Shown piece after piece: positions 8,009 to 17,023 of a stretch of 42,202 nucleotides of DNA. The notes under the pieces were generated by a model. That model had not been told where the DNA came from, searched no databases, and saw only the letters and a list, made by a program, of their open reading frames with translations. Source of the stretch: Bacteroidia bacterium (GTDB lineage Bacteria; Bacteroidota; Bacteroidia; Bacteroidales; VadinHA17). The stretch covers positions 1-42,202 of the forward strand of contig JAPLED010000066.1 of NCBI GenBank assembly GCA_026391475.1, written 5' to 3'. Each line of letters begins with the position of its first letter. Positions within the stretch are counted from its first letter, which is position 1. A program made the translations under genes and the position numbers.

Positions 8009-9262
8009 TTAGATCCCGAAATCATCAAATGCTATATTCTCTTTGGGTACTCCCAGACTGTCGAGCGTCTTTAATACGGCGCTGTTCATCTGAGGCGGAC
8101 CGCAGAAATAATATTCTATATCCTCCGGTTCCTCATGATTACCAAGATAGTTATCGAGGAGAACCTTATGAATGAAACCTGTATAACCTGTCCAATTATC
8201 TTCAGGCAATGGTTCGGATAAAGCAAGATTAAAGGTGAAATTCGGGAATTTCTTCTCGATAGCTCTGAATTCATCCTCATAAAATACCTCTCTTAAAGAT
8301 CTTGCACCATACCAGTAAGATACTTTACGACTGGTTTTAAGAGTATTGAAAAGATGGAATATATGAGACCTGAGAGGAGCCATTCCTGCACCACCACCGA
8401 TATAAAGCATTTCACTACCGGAGTTTTTAATATGAAACTCGCCGTAAGGTCCGGAAATTACCACTTTATCGTCGGGTTTACGTGAAAATATATACGTAGA
8501 GCATAAGCCCGGAGGAACATTCATAAATTGTTTCTTCACATTATCCCAGGGTGGTGTTGCAATCCTTATATTAAGTTTGATCAGGTTTTTCTCGGCCGGA
8601 TAATTGGCCATTGAGTAGGCCCGGAATGTCTCTTCATTGTTCTTAACCCCGAGATCCCACATCTTGAACTGATCCCAGTCGCCTCTGAATTGATCTTCGA
8701 TTAAAAAATCTTTGAAACTTGCTTTATAATTCGGAACATCAATCTGGATATATCCTCCCGGTTCAAAATTAAGTGATTCTCCGTCCGGAAGTTTTACAAA
8801 AAACTCCTTAATGAATGTTGCAACATTTTTATTTGAAACAACCTCACATTCCCATTTTTTTATTCCCATTACTGCCTCAGGCACCTTGATTGTGAGGTCT
8901 TCTCTGATCTTAACCTGGCATCCGAGCCTCCAATGGTTATGTTGTTCTTTGCGGGTAAAGAAACCTGTTTCAGTGGGGAGAATCGATCCACCACCTTCCG
9001 TGATCTGGCATTTACACTTTCCACATGTACCACCACCTCCACAGGCGGATGGTAAGAATATCCCATTCCCCGAAAGTGTTGATAATAGATTTGAACCAGG
9101 TGATACAACAATTTCGCGATCGTTTATATGCAAATTAACCTGGCCTTTTGGAGCAAGTTTATCTCTTGCATAGAGAAGGATGCCGACAAGCATCAGAATC
9201 ACAATTAAAAAAACTATGATACTATATAATATTGTACCGCCGGTTGAAAGAGCTAAAATCAT
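8009..9262 (-). CDS. nqrF: Na+-translocating NADH:quinone reductase subunit F
   Basis: NqrF takes electrons from NADH and passes them through FAD and a 2Fe-2S centre into the complex. One N-terminal membrane helix is followed by a ferredoxin domain with CGGGGTCGKC and a final Cys in RLGCQV. The spacing C-x5-C-x2-C-x31-C is that of known NqrF proteins. A ferredoxin-reductase domain follows, with FRAYSMAN (flavin site), GGGAGMAPLRSH (NAD site) and FCGPPQMNSAV near the C-terminus. I chose the ATG at 9262 (417 residues, MILALSTGG) because the membrane helix begins there. An earlier ATG at 9313 would add 17 polar residues and overlap nqrE. It is last in the nqrA-F order. Confidence 0.95.
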   Translation of the reverse strand: MILALSTGGTILYSIIVFLIVILMLVGILLYARDKLAPKGQVNLHINDREIVVSPGSNLLSTLSGNGIFLPSACGGGGTCGKCKCQITEGGGSILPTETGFFTRKEQHNHWRLGCQVKIREDLTIKVPEAVMGIKKWECEVVSNKNVATFIKEFFVKLPDGESLNFEPGGYIQIDVPNYKASFKDFLIEDQFRGDWDQFKMWDLGVKNNEETFRAYSMANYPAEKNLIKLNIRIATPPWDNVKKQFMNVPPGLCSTYIFSRKPDDKVVISGPYGEFHIKNSGSEMLYIGGGAGMAPLRSHIFHLFNTLKTSRKVSYWYGARSLREVFYEDEFRAIEKKFPNFTFNLALSEPLPEDNWTGYTGFIHKVLLDNYLGNHEEPEDIEYYFCGPPQMNSAVLKTLDSLGVPKENIAFDDFGI

Positions 9263-9278
9263 AAATCTTTTATTTCGG

Positions 9279-9896
9279 TTAGAGTTTAATTCCCATAAAT
9301 CCCATGAATGCAATAGCCATCAGACCGGTCAGAATAAAAGTTATTCCAAGACCTTTCAGCGGATCGGGCACATTGCTATACCGCAGTTTCTCCCTGATGG
9401 CTGCAATACTTACTATTGCAAGCATCCATCCAATGCCTGATCCTACTCCGAAAACAGTAGCTTCAGCTACCGTCTGATATTCACGTTCCTGCATAAAGAG
9501 AGCTGCACCAAGAATAGCACAGTTGACAGCAATCAGAGGAAGAAAAATGCCAAGGGAATTATATAATGAAGGGCTGAATTTTTCAATAACCATTTCAACC
9601 AGCTGAACGATAGCTGCTATAACGGCAATAAAAACCATAAATGTGAGGAAGCTCAGATCGACATCTGCAAATCCTCCGCCAAGCCAAGCAAGGGCTCCCT
9701 TATTTAGAACATAATGTTCAACCAGAAAGTTTACGGGAGTCGTAATAAGGAGAACAAACACAACAGCTACCCCCAGTCCAATTGACGTCTTAACAGTCTT
9801 TGACACAGCCAGAAATGAACACATCCCCAGAAAAAAGGCAAAGATCATGTTGTCAATAAAAATTGACTTTATAAAAATATTTAATAAGTGTTCCAT
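9279..9896 (-). CDS. nqrE: Na+-translocating NADH:quinone reductase subunit E
   Basis: The 205-residue integral membrane subunit has about six helices. NqrD and NqrE form a related pair that holds an intramembrane iron-sulfur centre. Family stretches include the N-terminal [20 protein letters not shown], a helix with the conserved cysteine ([12 protein letters not shown]) and [11 protein letters not shown] with the second cysteine, which are candidate iron ligands. The C-terminal [20 protein letters not shown] is also typical. It lies 11 bases after nqrD and 16 bases before nqrF. Confidence 0.95.
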   Translation of the reverse strand: MEHLLNIFIKSIFIDNMIFAFFLGMCSFLAVSKTVKTSIGLGVAVVFVLLITTPVNFLVEHYVLNKGALAWLGGGFADVDLSFLTFMVFIAVIAAIVQLVEMVIEKFSPSLYNSLGIFLPLIAVNCAILGAALFMQEREYQTVAEATVFGVGSGIGWMLAIVSIAAIREKLRYSNVPDPLKGLGITFILTGLMAIAFMGFMGIKL

Positions 9897-9907
9897 AATT
9901 AATATCT

Positions 9908-10561
9908 CTATTTTTTCTCAATAAGACTTCTGTTCCTGCTTCTCTGAAACCAGATGATAAGACCAACAGCAATAAGCGCCATTGGAGGAAGGATCATCAT
10001 CCCGTTATTTTCATAACCAGTTGAATAAATACCAATCTTTTGCATTACTGGATAGCCGTATATGGTCCCTGAACCAAGTAATTCTCTGAAAAAAGCAACA
10101 ATGATAAGAATTATCCCGTAGCCTGCCCCGTTGCCCAGCCCGTCGATAAAAGATGGCCATGGTTTATTAGCCATTGCAAATGCTTCGAGACGGCCCATCA
10201 GGATGCAGTTTGTGATTATGAGACCGACAAAAACCGACAGTTGCTTGCTTACATCGAAAGCGTATGCCTTAAGGAACTGATCAACAAGAATTACCATGGT
10301 TGCAATAACCACAAGCTGTACAATAATCCTTATCCTGTCAGGAATATACTTTCTCATAGCTGCAATTACGACGTTTGAAACTGCAACAACGATAGTTACA
10401 GATAAAGCCATGACTATGGCAGGCTTGAGCTTAACTGTAACAGCCAGCGCTGAACAGATACCCAGAACCTGAACAGTAATAGGATTATCTCTACCAAGCG
10501 GGGCGGTAAAGAGTTTCAAATTCTTAGCCGAGAACATCGGCTCCTTTTCCTGATTGCTCAT
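9908..10561 (-). CDS. nqrD: Na+-translocating NADH:quinone reductase subunit D
   Basis: The 217-residue membrane subunit is the partner of NqrE in the membrane core. It has about six hydrophobic helices. Conserved stretches are [20 protein letters not shown] with a membrane cysteine, and [20 protein letters not shown] with the second. The C-terminal [20 protein letters not shown] is followed by a last helix. It begins 3 bases after nqrC, inside the operon. Confidence 0.95.
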   Translation of the reverse strand: MSNQEKEPMFSAKNLKLFTAPLGRDNPITVQVLGICSALAVTVKLKPAIVMALSVTIVVAVSNVVIAAMRKYIPDRIRIIVQLVVIATMVILVDQFLKAYAFDVSKQLSVFVGLIITNCILMGRLEAFAMANKPWPSFIDGLGNGAGYGIILIIVAFFRELLGSGTIYGYPVMQKIGIYSTGYENNGMMILPPMALIAVGLIIWFQRSRNRSLIEKK

Positions 10562-10564
10562 ATA

Positions 10565-11266
10565 TTAATTTCTGTTTTTTAGAAGATAATCGTTATACTT
10601 AACTATACAGTCCAGAAGCATCTTCTCAAGCCCTTTACTGGTTATTGTACCACCCGAAATTGCATCAACATTATGAGGATCACCTGATTTAGAACCTCCT
10701 TTTAGTACCCCGATGGAAACAAATTTATCTGCTTCATACAGTTTTTTACCGTTGAACATACTCTCAAAGGGAGTTGTGTTTATTTCAGCACCCAATCCCG
10801 GGGTTTCTCCTTTATGGTCGAATGTGACACCGTAAATTGTATTCATGTCCGATTTCAGGGAAACATAACCATAGATCGGACCCCACAATCCTTTCCCTTC
10901 AACAGGAAGTATTATAATCTTTTCACCGTCATCGGGAGTAGCATTGAATACCGGGAGATATTGTTGTTCAAGAGGTTTCTTCTGCTCGATATTTAAAACA
11001 ATTTTAAATGCATCGATTCCATCCACGATTTCTCCTTTTGAATTGAGAACAAAGCTCTCCTTAATATACTTGTCGTATAAAACTTCTGTTGTCTCATGAA
11101 TAGATGGAATTCCTATTGATTCGAGCATACTTTTCTTTTTCTCTATTTCAAGGTTTTTCTGCTGGCGTGGCTGAAGCAATGTGGCAGCCAGGGAGAGCAG
11201 TGTTGCCACAGCAATCACCATCACCGCTGAAAATATGAATATATACTTGTTACTGAACTCTTTCAT
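10565..11266 (-). CDS. nqrC: Na+-translocating NADH:quinone reductase subunit C
   Basis: NqrC carries a covalently bound FMN on the periplasmic side. The 233-residue protein has an N-terminal membrane anchor (about residues 8-32) and an FMN-binding domain. The flavin acceptor motif is DAISGGTITS, which places the modified threonine at residue 207; ApbE encoded in the same locus would attach it. GLWGPIYGYVSL and GETPGLGAEI are family signatures. Its start overlaps the nqrB stop in ATGA (11263-11266). Confidence 0.95.
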   Translation of the reverse strand: MKEFSNKYIFIFSAVMVIAVATLLSLAATLLQPRQQKNLEIEKKKSMLESIGIPSIHETTEVLYDKYIKESFVLNSKGEIVDGIDAFKIVLNIEQKKPLEQQYLPVFNATPDDGEKIIILPVEGKGLWGPIYGYVSLKSDMNTIYGVTFDHKGETPGLGAEINTTPFESMFNGKKLYEADKFVSIGVLKGGSKSGDPHNVDAISGGTITSKGLEKMLLDCIVKYNDYLLKNRN

Positions 11267-12438
11267 CTTGCTAAATTATTTGTTGCGATTTTAGCCCGTT
11301 TAAGCCTTTTATTAATGCTCGATTGAATTACAAAATAGTCGATGAGAGGTGCAAATACATTCATCAGTAATATTGCAAGCATTACACCTTCAGGATAAGC
11401 CGGATTTATTACACGGATCAGAATTGACATTATTCCTATCAGGAATCCGTAAATCCATTTCCCTCTTTCTGTCTGTGCCCCTGATACAGGGTCGGTTGCC
11501 ATGAAAACAGCGCCAAAGGCAAAACCACCCATTACAAAGTGATAATATACAGGTAGTTCCATATACGAATTAACAGCAAATGCGTTCAATAACAGTCCCA
11601 TTCCAAGTCCTCCGGCAAAAACACTTACAATAATTTTCCAGCTTCCGATTCCTGTAACTATAAGAATCAGAGCACCTATCAATATCGCCAGTGTTGATGT
11701 TTCTCCAATAGAGCCCGGGATTGTTCCGATAAACATTTGCATGAATGAAGGAATTTTTGTTGTCTCACCGGCAGCACATAAAGCTAGAGGAGTAGCTCCG
11801 GAAAATCCATCAATTATGTGTTGTCCTTTGGTCAGTCCTTCAGTCCATACCTTATCACCTGTCATCCACGCAGGATAACTGAAAAAGAGAAAAGCTCGTG
11901 CTGTAAGGGCAGGATTGAAAACATTCATTCCCGTTCCACCAAATACCTCTTTACCAATTATTACGGCAAAAGCGGTTGCAAGTGCCAGCATCCATAATGG
12001 AATATCTATCGGCATTATGAGAGGGATAAGTATACCTGTAACCAGGAAGCCTTCATTAATTTCATGACCACGTATCTGGGCTGCAATAAATTCAATACCC
12101 AACCCGACTGCATAACTTACAACGATGAGAGGCAGAATCTTCAGAAAGCCAAACCAGAACATCTGTAAAGTTCCTGCATCAGCACCTATTGACCTGAAGT
12201 GTTGAAGTCCGGTGTTGTATGCACCAAACAGCAGAGCGGGTAACAGAGCAATAATCACGACGCTCATTGTCCGTTTTAGGTCGATACTGTCACGTACATG
12301 CGATCCTTTAAATGTCACTTTTTTTGGGACAAACAGAAAAGACTCTAATCCTTCAAATACCGAACGTAACTTTCCAAACCTTCCACCTTCTGTGAAATGA
12401 GGTTTGATTTTGTCTATCTTCTTTCTTAAGGAATTCAT
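11263..12438 (-). CDS. nqrB: Na+-translocating NADH:quinone reductase subunit B
   Basis: NqrB is the main membrane subunit. It carries covalent FMN and riboflavin and is linked to sodium movement and quinone reduction. The 391-residue protein has about ten helices. The FMN acceptor motif DGFSGATPLA places the threonine at residue 216, which ApbE would modify. Further signatures are KEVFGGTGMNVFNPALTARA, GSIGETSTLAILIGAL and FMATDPVSGAQTERGKW. It lies 22 bases after nqrA and overlaps nqrC by 4 bases. Confidence 0.96.
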   Translation of the reverse strand: MNSLRKKIDKIKPHFTEGGRFGKLRSVFEGLESFLFVPKKVTFKGSHVRDSIDLKRTMSVVIIALLPALLFGAYNTGLQHFRSIGADAGTLQMFWFGFLKILPLIVVSYAVGLGIEFIAAQIRGHEINEGFLVTGILIPLIMPIDIPLWMLALATAFAVIIGKEVFGGTGMNVFNPALTARAFLFFSYPAWMTGDKVWTEGLTKGQHIIDGFSGATPLALCAAGETTKIPSFMQMFIGTIPGSIGETSTLAILIGALILIVTGIGSWKIIVSVFAGGLGMGLLLNAFAVNSYMELPVYYHFVMGGFAFGAVFMATDPVSGAQTERGKWIYGFLIGIMSILIRVINPAYPEGVMLAILLMNVFAPLIDYFVIQSSINKRLKRAKIATNNLAR

Positions 12439-12460
12439 TATATACTAATATCTCAGGTTA

Positions 12461-13813
12461 CTAATTCATCTCCTTGATCATCAGATCCAGCCCCTTTCTG
12501 ACAATAGACTGAATCTCAATTTTAGAAGGACAAATAAATTCGCAGAGAGCAAAATCCTCTTCTGCAATCTCATATATTCCAAGATTCTCCATGAGGTCGA
12601 TATCCTCTGCCAGAATGGCTTTAAGCAGTTGCATCGGATAAATATCCATTGGAACCACTTTTTCATATTGTCCGGTCATGACAAAAGCACGTTCCCCCCC
12701 GTGCAGGTTAGTATCCAGACTATAGCTTTTTCGCGGGATCAGGCTCGATGCAAATGTTTTGGAAAAACTAAATTTGTTAATACCGGGCATCATCCAACCG
12801 AAGAATTCATAATAATCGCCTTCAGGTATCACTGTCACTTGCGAATCGTAATACCCAATATAACCGTCAGGTTCAACCCTGGCACCGGTAAGGACATTAC
12901 CGCTTATATATCTCAGATTCACTGCCTTGACATTATCTTTTACCAAATCCGATATTGAAGCGCCTGAATGTACCTTATAATACTGAGGATGCAGGACTTC
13001 TGATCCGGTAAGCGCTATGATCCTCTCATGATTATATATACCTTCTTCAAAAAGCCGTCCGATCGCAACAACATCCTGAAGATTAACAAACCACACTATT
13101 TCGCCTTTATTAATAGGATCAAGATGATGAATATGAACACCAACATTGCCGGCAGGGTGTGGTCCGGAAAAATGAGATATTTCAACTTCAACCGCTTTTT
13201 TAAATAATTCTGAGGAACCACCTTTACCATTAAGGACAAGATTGATTTTACCATCAGTAAGTTTCTTCAGAGCATTGATTCCACTTCTGAAAAGTGTTGC
13301 CGAAGAGTTATCCATAATAAAATTGTAGTCTGGCGCCAGCGGAGCAGTATCAAATCCGGAAATAAAAATTGCCTTTGGCACATCATTCGGATGTGCAACA
13401 ATATGATATGGCCGTTGCCTTACAGCAGGCCATAACCCGGAAATGAGTAAGGTCTCTTTAATCTTTTCCCTGCTTAATCCTATCGGATCAGACTTTCCAA
13501 AATCAATGAATTCATCACCTTCTTTTTCAACAACAATCTCTAATAACTTACGACGATCGCCCCTTATTATTGACAGCACTTTACCGCTTACGGGAGAGGT
13601 GAACAAAATTTCAGGATGTATCTTATCATGGAACAGAGGAGTGCCTGCTAATACCTTATCTCCCGGTTTTACATTCAGTTTAGGGGTCAGACCGGGAAAA
13701 TCAACCGGTTTGACACCATAGTAGGTCGATTGAACCTCAGCAGCAAGAACTTTCTCAGCCCCTCCCTTTAACCTGATGTCAAGCCCCTTTTTTAGTTTGA
13801 CTGATGATGACAT
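12461..13813 (-). CDS. nqrA: Na+-translocating NADH:quinone reductase subunit A
   Basis: NqrA is the cytoplasmic, membrane-attached subunit. It is 450 residues long, the usual size. Family stretches are KLKKGLDIRLKGGAEK at the N-terminus, TSPVSGKVLSIIRGDRRKLL, LWPAVRQRPYHIVAHP and, near the end, ALCEFICPSKIEIQSIVRKG. It is the first gene of the operon, and a -7 box lies about 65 bases upstream. The operon order A-B-C-D-E-F followed by apbE is complete and uninterrupted except for the repeat fragment before apbE. Confidence 0.96.
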   Translation of the reverse strand: MSSSVKLKKGLDIRLKGGAEKVLAAEVQSTYYGVKPVDFPGLTPKLNVKPGDKVLAGTPLFHDKIHPEILFTSPVSGKVLSIIRGDRRKLLEIVVEKEGDEFIDFGKSDPIGLSREKIKETLLISGLWPAVRQRPYHIVAHPNDVPKAIFISGFDTAPLAPDYNFIMDNSSATLFRSGINALKKLTDGKINLVLNGKGGSSELFKKAVEVEISHFSGPHPAGNVGVHIHHLDPINKGEIVWFVNLQDVVAIGRLFEEGIYNHERIIALTGSEVLHPQYYKVHSGASISDLVKDNVKAVNLRYISGNVLTGARVEPDGYIGYYDSQVTVIPEGDYYEFFGWMMPGINKFSFSKTFASSLIPRKSYSLDTNLHGGERAFVMTGQYEKVVPMDIYPMQLLKAILAEDIDLMENLGIYEIAEEDFALCEFICPSKIEIQSIVRKGLDLMIKEMN

Positions 13814-13876
13814 TTTAGAATATAATTAGAAATATTTCTTATCAGTTTGTTCTGTTAATAAATTAACAATAGAGTA

Positions 13877-13884
13877 CAAAAGTA
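13877..13884 (-). promoter_or_regulatory. Predicted -7 box of the nqr operon
   Basis: Read on the minus strand the bases are TACTTTTG, matching TAnnTTTG, about 64 bases ahead of the nqrA start codon. A TTTG lies 14 bases further upstream (13899-13902), which is closer than the usual 17-23, so the -33 part is uncertain. Confidence 0.45.
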
Positions 13885-13974
13885 TAAGAACCTGAACACA
13901 AATTATAAAATGTGCTAATTATGATACAACATTTTAATACATTTAATGTTTAAAAGATATTGGACTATATTCTC

Positions 13975-15264
13975 ATGAGATTTTTTTTACTTATTATTTT
14001 CTTAAGCAACTTCCTTTCGGTACAAGGACAACAAAATTATCCCGATTCACTTCTATGTTCAAATCATATCTTTAATTCAAAGATAAAAACTGTACAACTC
14101 TACAAAGAGGGTTGGAATCTTTCTTATCCTATAATAAAACTGAACAGTACCGAAAAGTTAATTCTCAATTTTGATCTGCTTGATGATCAGGCTGAAACAT
14201 ACTATTATACTTTTGTACATTGCAATAAGGACTGGAAGAAATCTGATATTTTCCAAAATGATTATCTCGATGGATATGCAGAAAACCCTATAGAAGATTA
14301 TGAGACATCTTTTAATACAACCGTTGGCTACTTTCACTATAAACTCAGTTTCCCGAACGAGAGGGTAAGATTAAGCCTGTCAGGTAACTATATCGTTGTC
14401 ATATATCCTGTTGGCAAACCCGGAGAACCGGTAATAACACAAAAGTTTATAATAACAGAGGATGCTGTAAAAATTGACATAACAGCACACAGACCACAAA
14501 TGACGAAAGATAACAATGCTAATCAGCAGGTCGACTTTACTGTGAATTACTCCGGACTAAACATCATTGATCCTTACAGGAATGTTTACGCTTTTATTCT
14601 TCAGAATGGCAGGTGGGACAATGCCAAAAGAAACCTCAAACCCGATTTTTATGGAAATAATGAACTTAAATACAATTCATTGTCTGATAAAAATATTTTT
14701 CCGGGAGGAAATGAATACCGTTATTTTGATATAAAAAGTATAAGATACCAGACTGAATATGTGAAGAGAATTGATTATGTTATCCCAAATTACAATGTTT
14801 ATCTCTATCCTTCGGAAAACAGGGAATTTAAACCATATTTCTACTGGAAGGATTTCAATGGGAAATATTATATTGCTGTCCAGGAGGGTCAGAAACCCGA
14901 CATTGATGCAGATTATGTGTACGTATATTTTACTCTTCCTTCAAAACAGATGATTTCAGGAGGAAAGATGTATGTGTCAGGCAATTTGAACAACTGGATT
15001 TTTGATAAAAATAATCTGATGGCATACAATCCTGAAAGAGGAGAATATGAATGTACGATGCTGCTGAAACAGGGCTGGTATAATTATGAATATGTCTTTC
15101 TGAAATATGGTGCCACCGATGGTACTGCAACCATATCCGAGGGCAGCCATTATGAAACCGAAAACGATTATATTGTGTTGATTTACTACAGGAATCCGCG
15201 CGATCGTTACGACAGGGTAATCGGCTCGGTTACTGCCAATACACTGAACCGACTCTCCAACTAA
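13975..15264 (+). CDS. Type IX secretion system plug protein (DUF5103 family)
   Basis: This 429-residue secreted protein belongs to the former DUF5103 family, now known as the plug that closes the SprA translocon pore of the type IX secretion system. The N-terminus MRFFLLIIFLSNFLSVQGQ is a signal peptide. Family stretches are LKLNSTEKLILNFDLLDD-like text with YYYTFVHCNKDWKKSDI and the Y-rich strands further on, and MYVSGNLNNWIFDKNN with QGWYNYEYVFL, a carbohydrate-module-like beta domain near the C-terminus. I chose the ATG at 13975; a TTG at 13960 would add five residues before the signal peptide. Its stop overlaps the stop of mogA in CTAA. The other T9SS genes lie outside the window. Confidence 0.85.
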   Translation: MRFFLLIIFLSNFLSVQGQQNYPDSLLCSNHIFNSKIKTVQLYKEGWNLSYPIIKLNSTEKLILNFDLLDDQAETYYYTFVHCNKDWKKSDIFQNDYLDGYAENPIEDYETSFNTTVGYFHYKLSFPNERVRLSLSGNYIVVIYPVGKPGEPVITQKFIITEDAVKIDITAHRPQMTKDNNANQQVDFTVNYSGLNIIDPYRNVYAFILQNGRWDNAKRNLKPDFYGNNELKYNSLSDKNIFPGGNEYRYFDIKSIRYQTEYVKRIDYVIPNYNVYLYPSENREFKPYFYWKDFNGKYYIAVQEGQKPDIDADYVYVYFTLPSKQMISGGKMYVSGNLNNWIFDKNNLMAYNPERGEYECTMLLKQGWYNYEYVFLKYGATDGTATISEGSHYETENDYIVLIYYRNPRDRYDRVIGSVTANTLNRLSN

Positions 15265-15773
15265 TGTTTATCATGGGTGTCAATCCCGTGCTGCATATAT
15301 ACAGCATGCTTTAGAGTTTTCAGTATCTCGGTCATATACTCGTCAACAGCTCTTACAGATCCCGGAAGAGTATAAATAAGAGATTTGCCGATAATTCCGG
15401 CAACACCCCTGCTTAATAGTGCGTTGGGTTTTTCCGTTCCATACTTGATCCTGATAAATTCCATGATTCCGGGGATCTCTTTTGTAAGAAGAGGAGTAAC
15501 CGTTTCAACCGTAATATCCCGTGGGCCGATACCCGTTCCTCCGGTTGTTATTACAATATTATAAATGCCGGAAGCACTCTTTAGCAGCTCCCTGAGAATA
15601 GTAGCATCGTCAGGGATCAGAGTTAGATTAATATTAAATTCCCAGTTAACTGAAGAAAAATATTCTGATATTTTTTCCCTTATTCTGGGTCCGCTGAGAT
15701 CCTCATACTCACCCTTGTGAGCTCTGTCGCTGAGAGTAATGATAAGTACTTCAAATTTTTCAGGAAGGTTCAT
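15261..15773 (-). CDS. mog: Molybdopterin adenylyltransferase (MogA/MoaB-like)
   Basis: This enzyme adenylates molybdopterin before metal insertion by MoeA. The 170-residue protein shows the MPT-binding fold: LIITLSDRAHKGEYEDLSGP at the start, the motif TTGGTGIGPRDIT (about residues 78-90) and LPGSVRAVDEY. It is the last gene of the operon that starts with the modE-like gene. Its ATG overlaps the moaC stop (ATGA, 15770-15773). MoaB and MogA are hard to tell apart by eye; either would serve as the adenylating partner of MoeA. Confidence 0.88.
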   Translation of the reverse strand: MNLPEKFEVLIITLSDRAHKGEYEDLSGPRIREKISEYFSSVNWEFNINLTLIPDDATILRELLKSASGIYNIVITTGGTGIGPRDITVETVTPLLTKEIPGIMEFIRIKYGTEKPNALLSRGVAGIIGKSLIYTLPGSVRAVDEYMTEILKTLKHAVYMQHGIDTHDKH

Positions 15774-16216
15774 TTCTTGATTTTTTCAGTGAGACCGATA
15801 TTATCAATAATCATTTTCTTATCGACTGCCTTACACATATCATAAACTGTCAGAAGTGCAATGCTTACAGCCGTTAATGCTTCCATTTCAACACCCGTTT
15901 TACCTGTACAACGTACCTCGCTTTCGACACTCACTCCGGTGCTATCAACAACAACATCAACTTTAACATTATCAAGAACAATATTATGGCATAACGGGAT
16001 GAGTCCGGACGTTTGCTTGGCTGCACTGATCCCTGCGAGCTGAGCCACAGTCAGAACATCACCCTTCTTCAGCAGATTATCTTTAATGAGTTTAATGGTT
16101 TCAGCCTCAAGAATTATGTGGCCGCTCGCTTTGGCGATTCTGAGTTGATTCTCTTTATCACCAACATCGACCATAACAGCTTTACCTTTTTTGTCGGTAT
16201 GTGTCAGTTTATTCAT
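15770..16216 (-). CDS. moaC: Cyclic pyranopterin monophosphate synthase
   Basis: With MoaA it makes cyclic pyranopterin monophosphate from GTP, the first committed product of molybdenum/tungsten cofactor synthesis. The 148-residue length is slightly short for the family. Conserved stretches are MVDVGDKENQLRIAKASGHI, SGLIPLCHNI with the active-site Cys-His, and VEMEALTAVSIALLTVYDMC. It lies 6 bases after moaA and shares ATGA with mog. The family signature is unmistakable. Confidence 0.95.
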   Translation of the reverse strand: MNKLTHTDKKGKAVMVDVGDKENQLRIAKASGHIILEAETIKLIKDNLLKKGDVLTVAQLAGISAAKQTSGLIPLCHNIVLDNVKVDVVVDSTGVSVESEVRCTGKTGVEMEALTAVSIALLTVYDMCKAVDKKMIIDNIGLTEKIKK

Positions 16217-16222
16217 AATCGG

Positions 16223-17023
16223 TTAACCTCCTATATTATAAAATGCACCAGTCTCGTTTTTTGATCCGCATTCAGGTTTTAATTCAACTGCCAGCTTTAT
16301 TGCTTTCTCAAAACCAAGTTCCCTGATGTCAAATTCGATATTATTAAAAAGACATGGCTTGAGCTTCCCGTTTGCAGTTAATCTTAACCTGTTACACAAT
16401 GAGCAGTCGCCTCCTGTGCCGCCATCGACCATTGAAAAATGTCCATTAACAAGGTCCATCTGTCTTATATATCTTATTTCCAAGTTATTATCTTTACAAA
16501 AACGGGTCACAGCCTTTGCTTCTTCCTCCTCTTTTGATTCTTTTATTACACAATTTATTTTAACAGGAATAAGTCCGGCATTTTTTGCAGCATTAATACC
16601 TTCAAATACATCAATGATATTTCCTGTCAGGGTAATTGTTTTAAATTTCTCAGGATCTATAGTATCAAGGCTGATATTAACTCTTTGCAGGCCTGCTGCC
16701 CGGAGTTCGTCTGCAAACTGTTTCAGAAGCACGCCATTTGTTGTCATTGAGAGATCCCTGATACCTTTAATCTCCGAAATCATTCTGACCAGTGTTGTAA
16801 TTCCCTTTCTGACAAGTGGTTCACCTCCGGTTATCCTGACTTTCGTTACGCCGTTTTCCACCGCAACTTTAGTAAAGTTTGTAATCTCATCGAACGAGAG
16901 TATATCTTCATGGCGGAGAAGCTGAATACCTTCTTCCGGCATGCAATAAGTACATCTCAGATTACACCTGTCAGTAACCGAAATTCGCAGATAGTTAATA
17001 TTTCTGTTAAATCTGTCGTACAC
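16223..17023 (-). CDS. moaA: GTP 3',8-cyclase, short form
   Basis: This radical SAM enzyme starts pterin cofactor synthesis from GTP. The first cluster site is CNLRCTYC (Cys20, Cys24, Cys27), the SAM site GGEP is at 66-69, and the second cluster ligands are Cys207, Cys210 and Cys224 in DCSLCNRLR and KPCLF. The C-terminus ends in GG, as functional MoaA proteins do. At 266 residues it is about 50-60 shorter than usual. The missing part lies between YIRQMDL and the second cluster, where most MoaA proteins have a loop ending in a GP-x-xYY motif. All cofactor ligands are present, so I take it as an intact short form rather than a broken gene. It overlaps moeA by 17 bases. Confidence 0.92.
   Translation of the reverse strand: MYDRFNRNINYLRISVTDRCNLRCTYCMPEEGIQLLRHEDILSFDEITNFTKVAVENGVTKVRITGGEPLVRKGITTLVRMISEIKGIRDLSMTTNGVLLKQFADELRAAGLQRVNISLDTIDPEKFKTITLTGNIIDVFEGINAAKNAGLIPVKINCVIKESKEEEEAKAVTRFCKDNNLEIRYIRQMDLVNGHFSMVDGGTGGDCSLCNRLRLTANGKLKPCLFNNIEFDIRELGFEKAIKLAVELKPECGSKNETGAFYNIGG

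Noticed and set aside
9263-9313. Longer nqrF start with 17 extra residues
   Set aside because: The extension is polar, overlaps nqrE and sits before the membrane helix that normally opens NqrF.
16326-16925. Long open frame opposite moaA
   Set aside because: Its composition (Ser/Leu/Ile-rich, no known pattern) is that of an antisense shadow of a conserved gene.
16223-17023. moaA as a pseudogene
   Set aside because: Although short, it keeps both cluster motifs, the SAM motif and the terminal GG, and has no internal stop.
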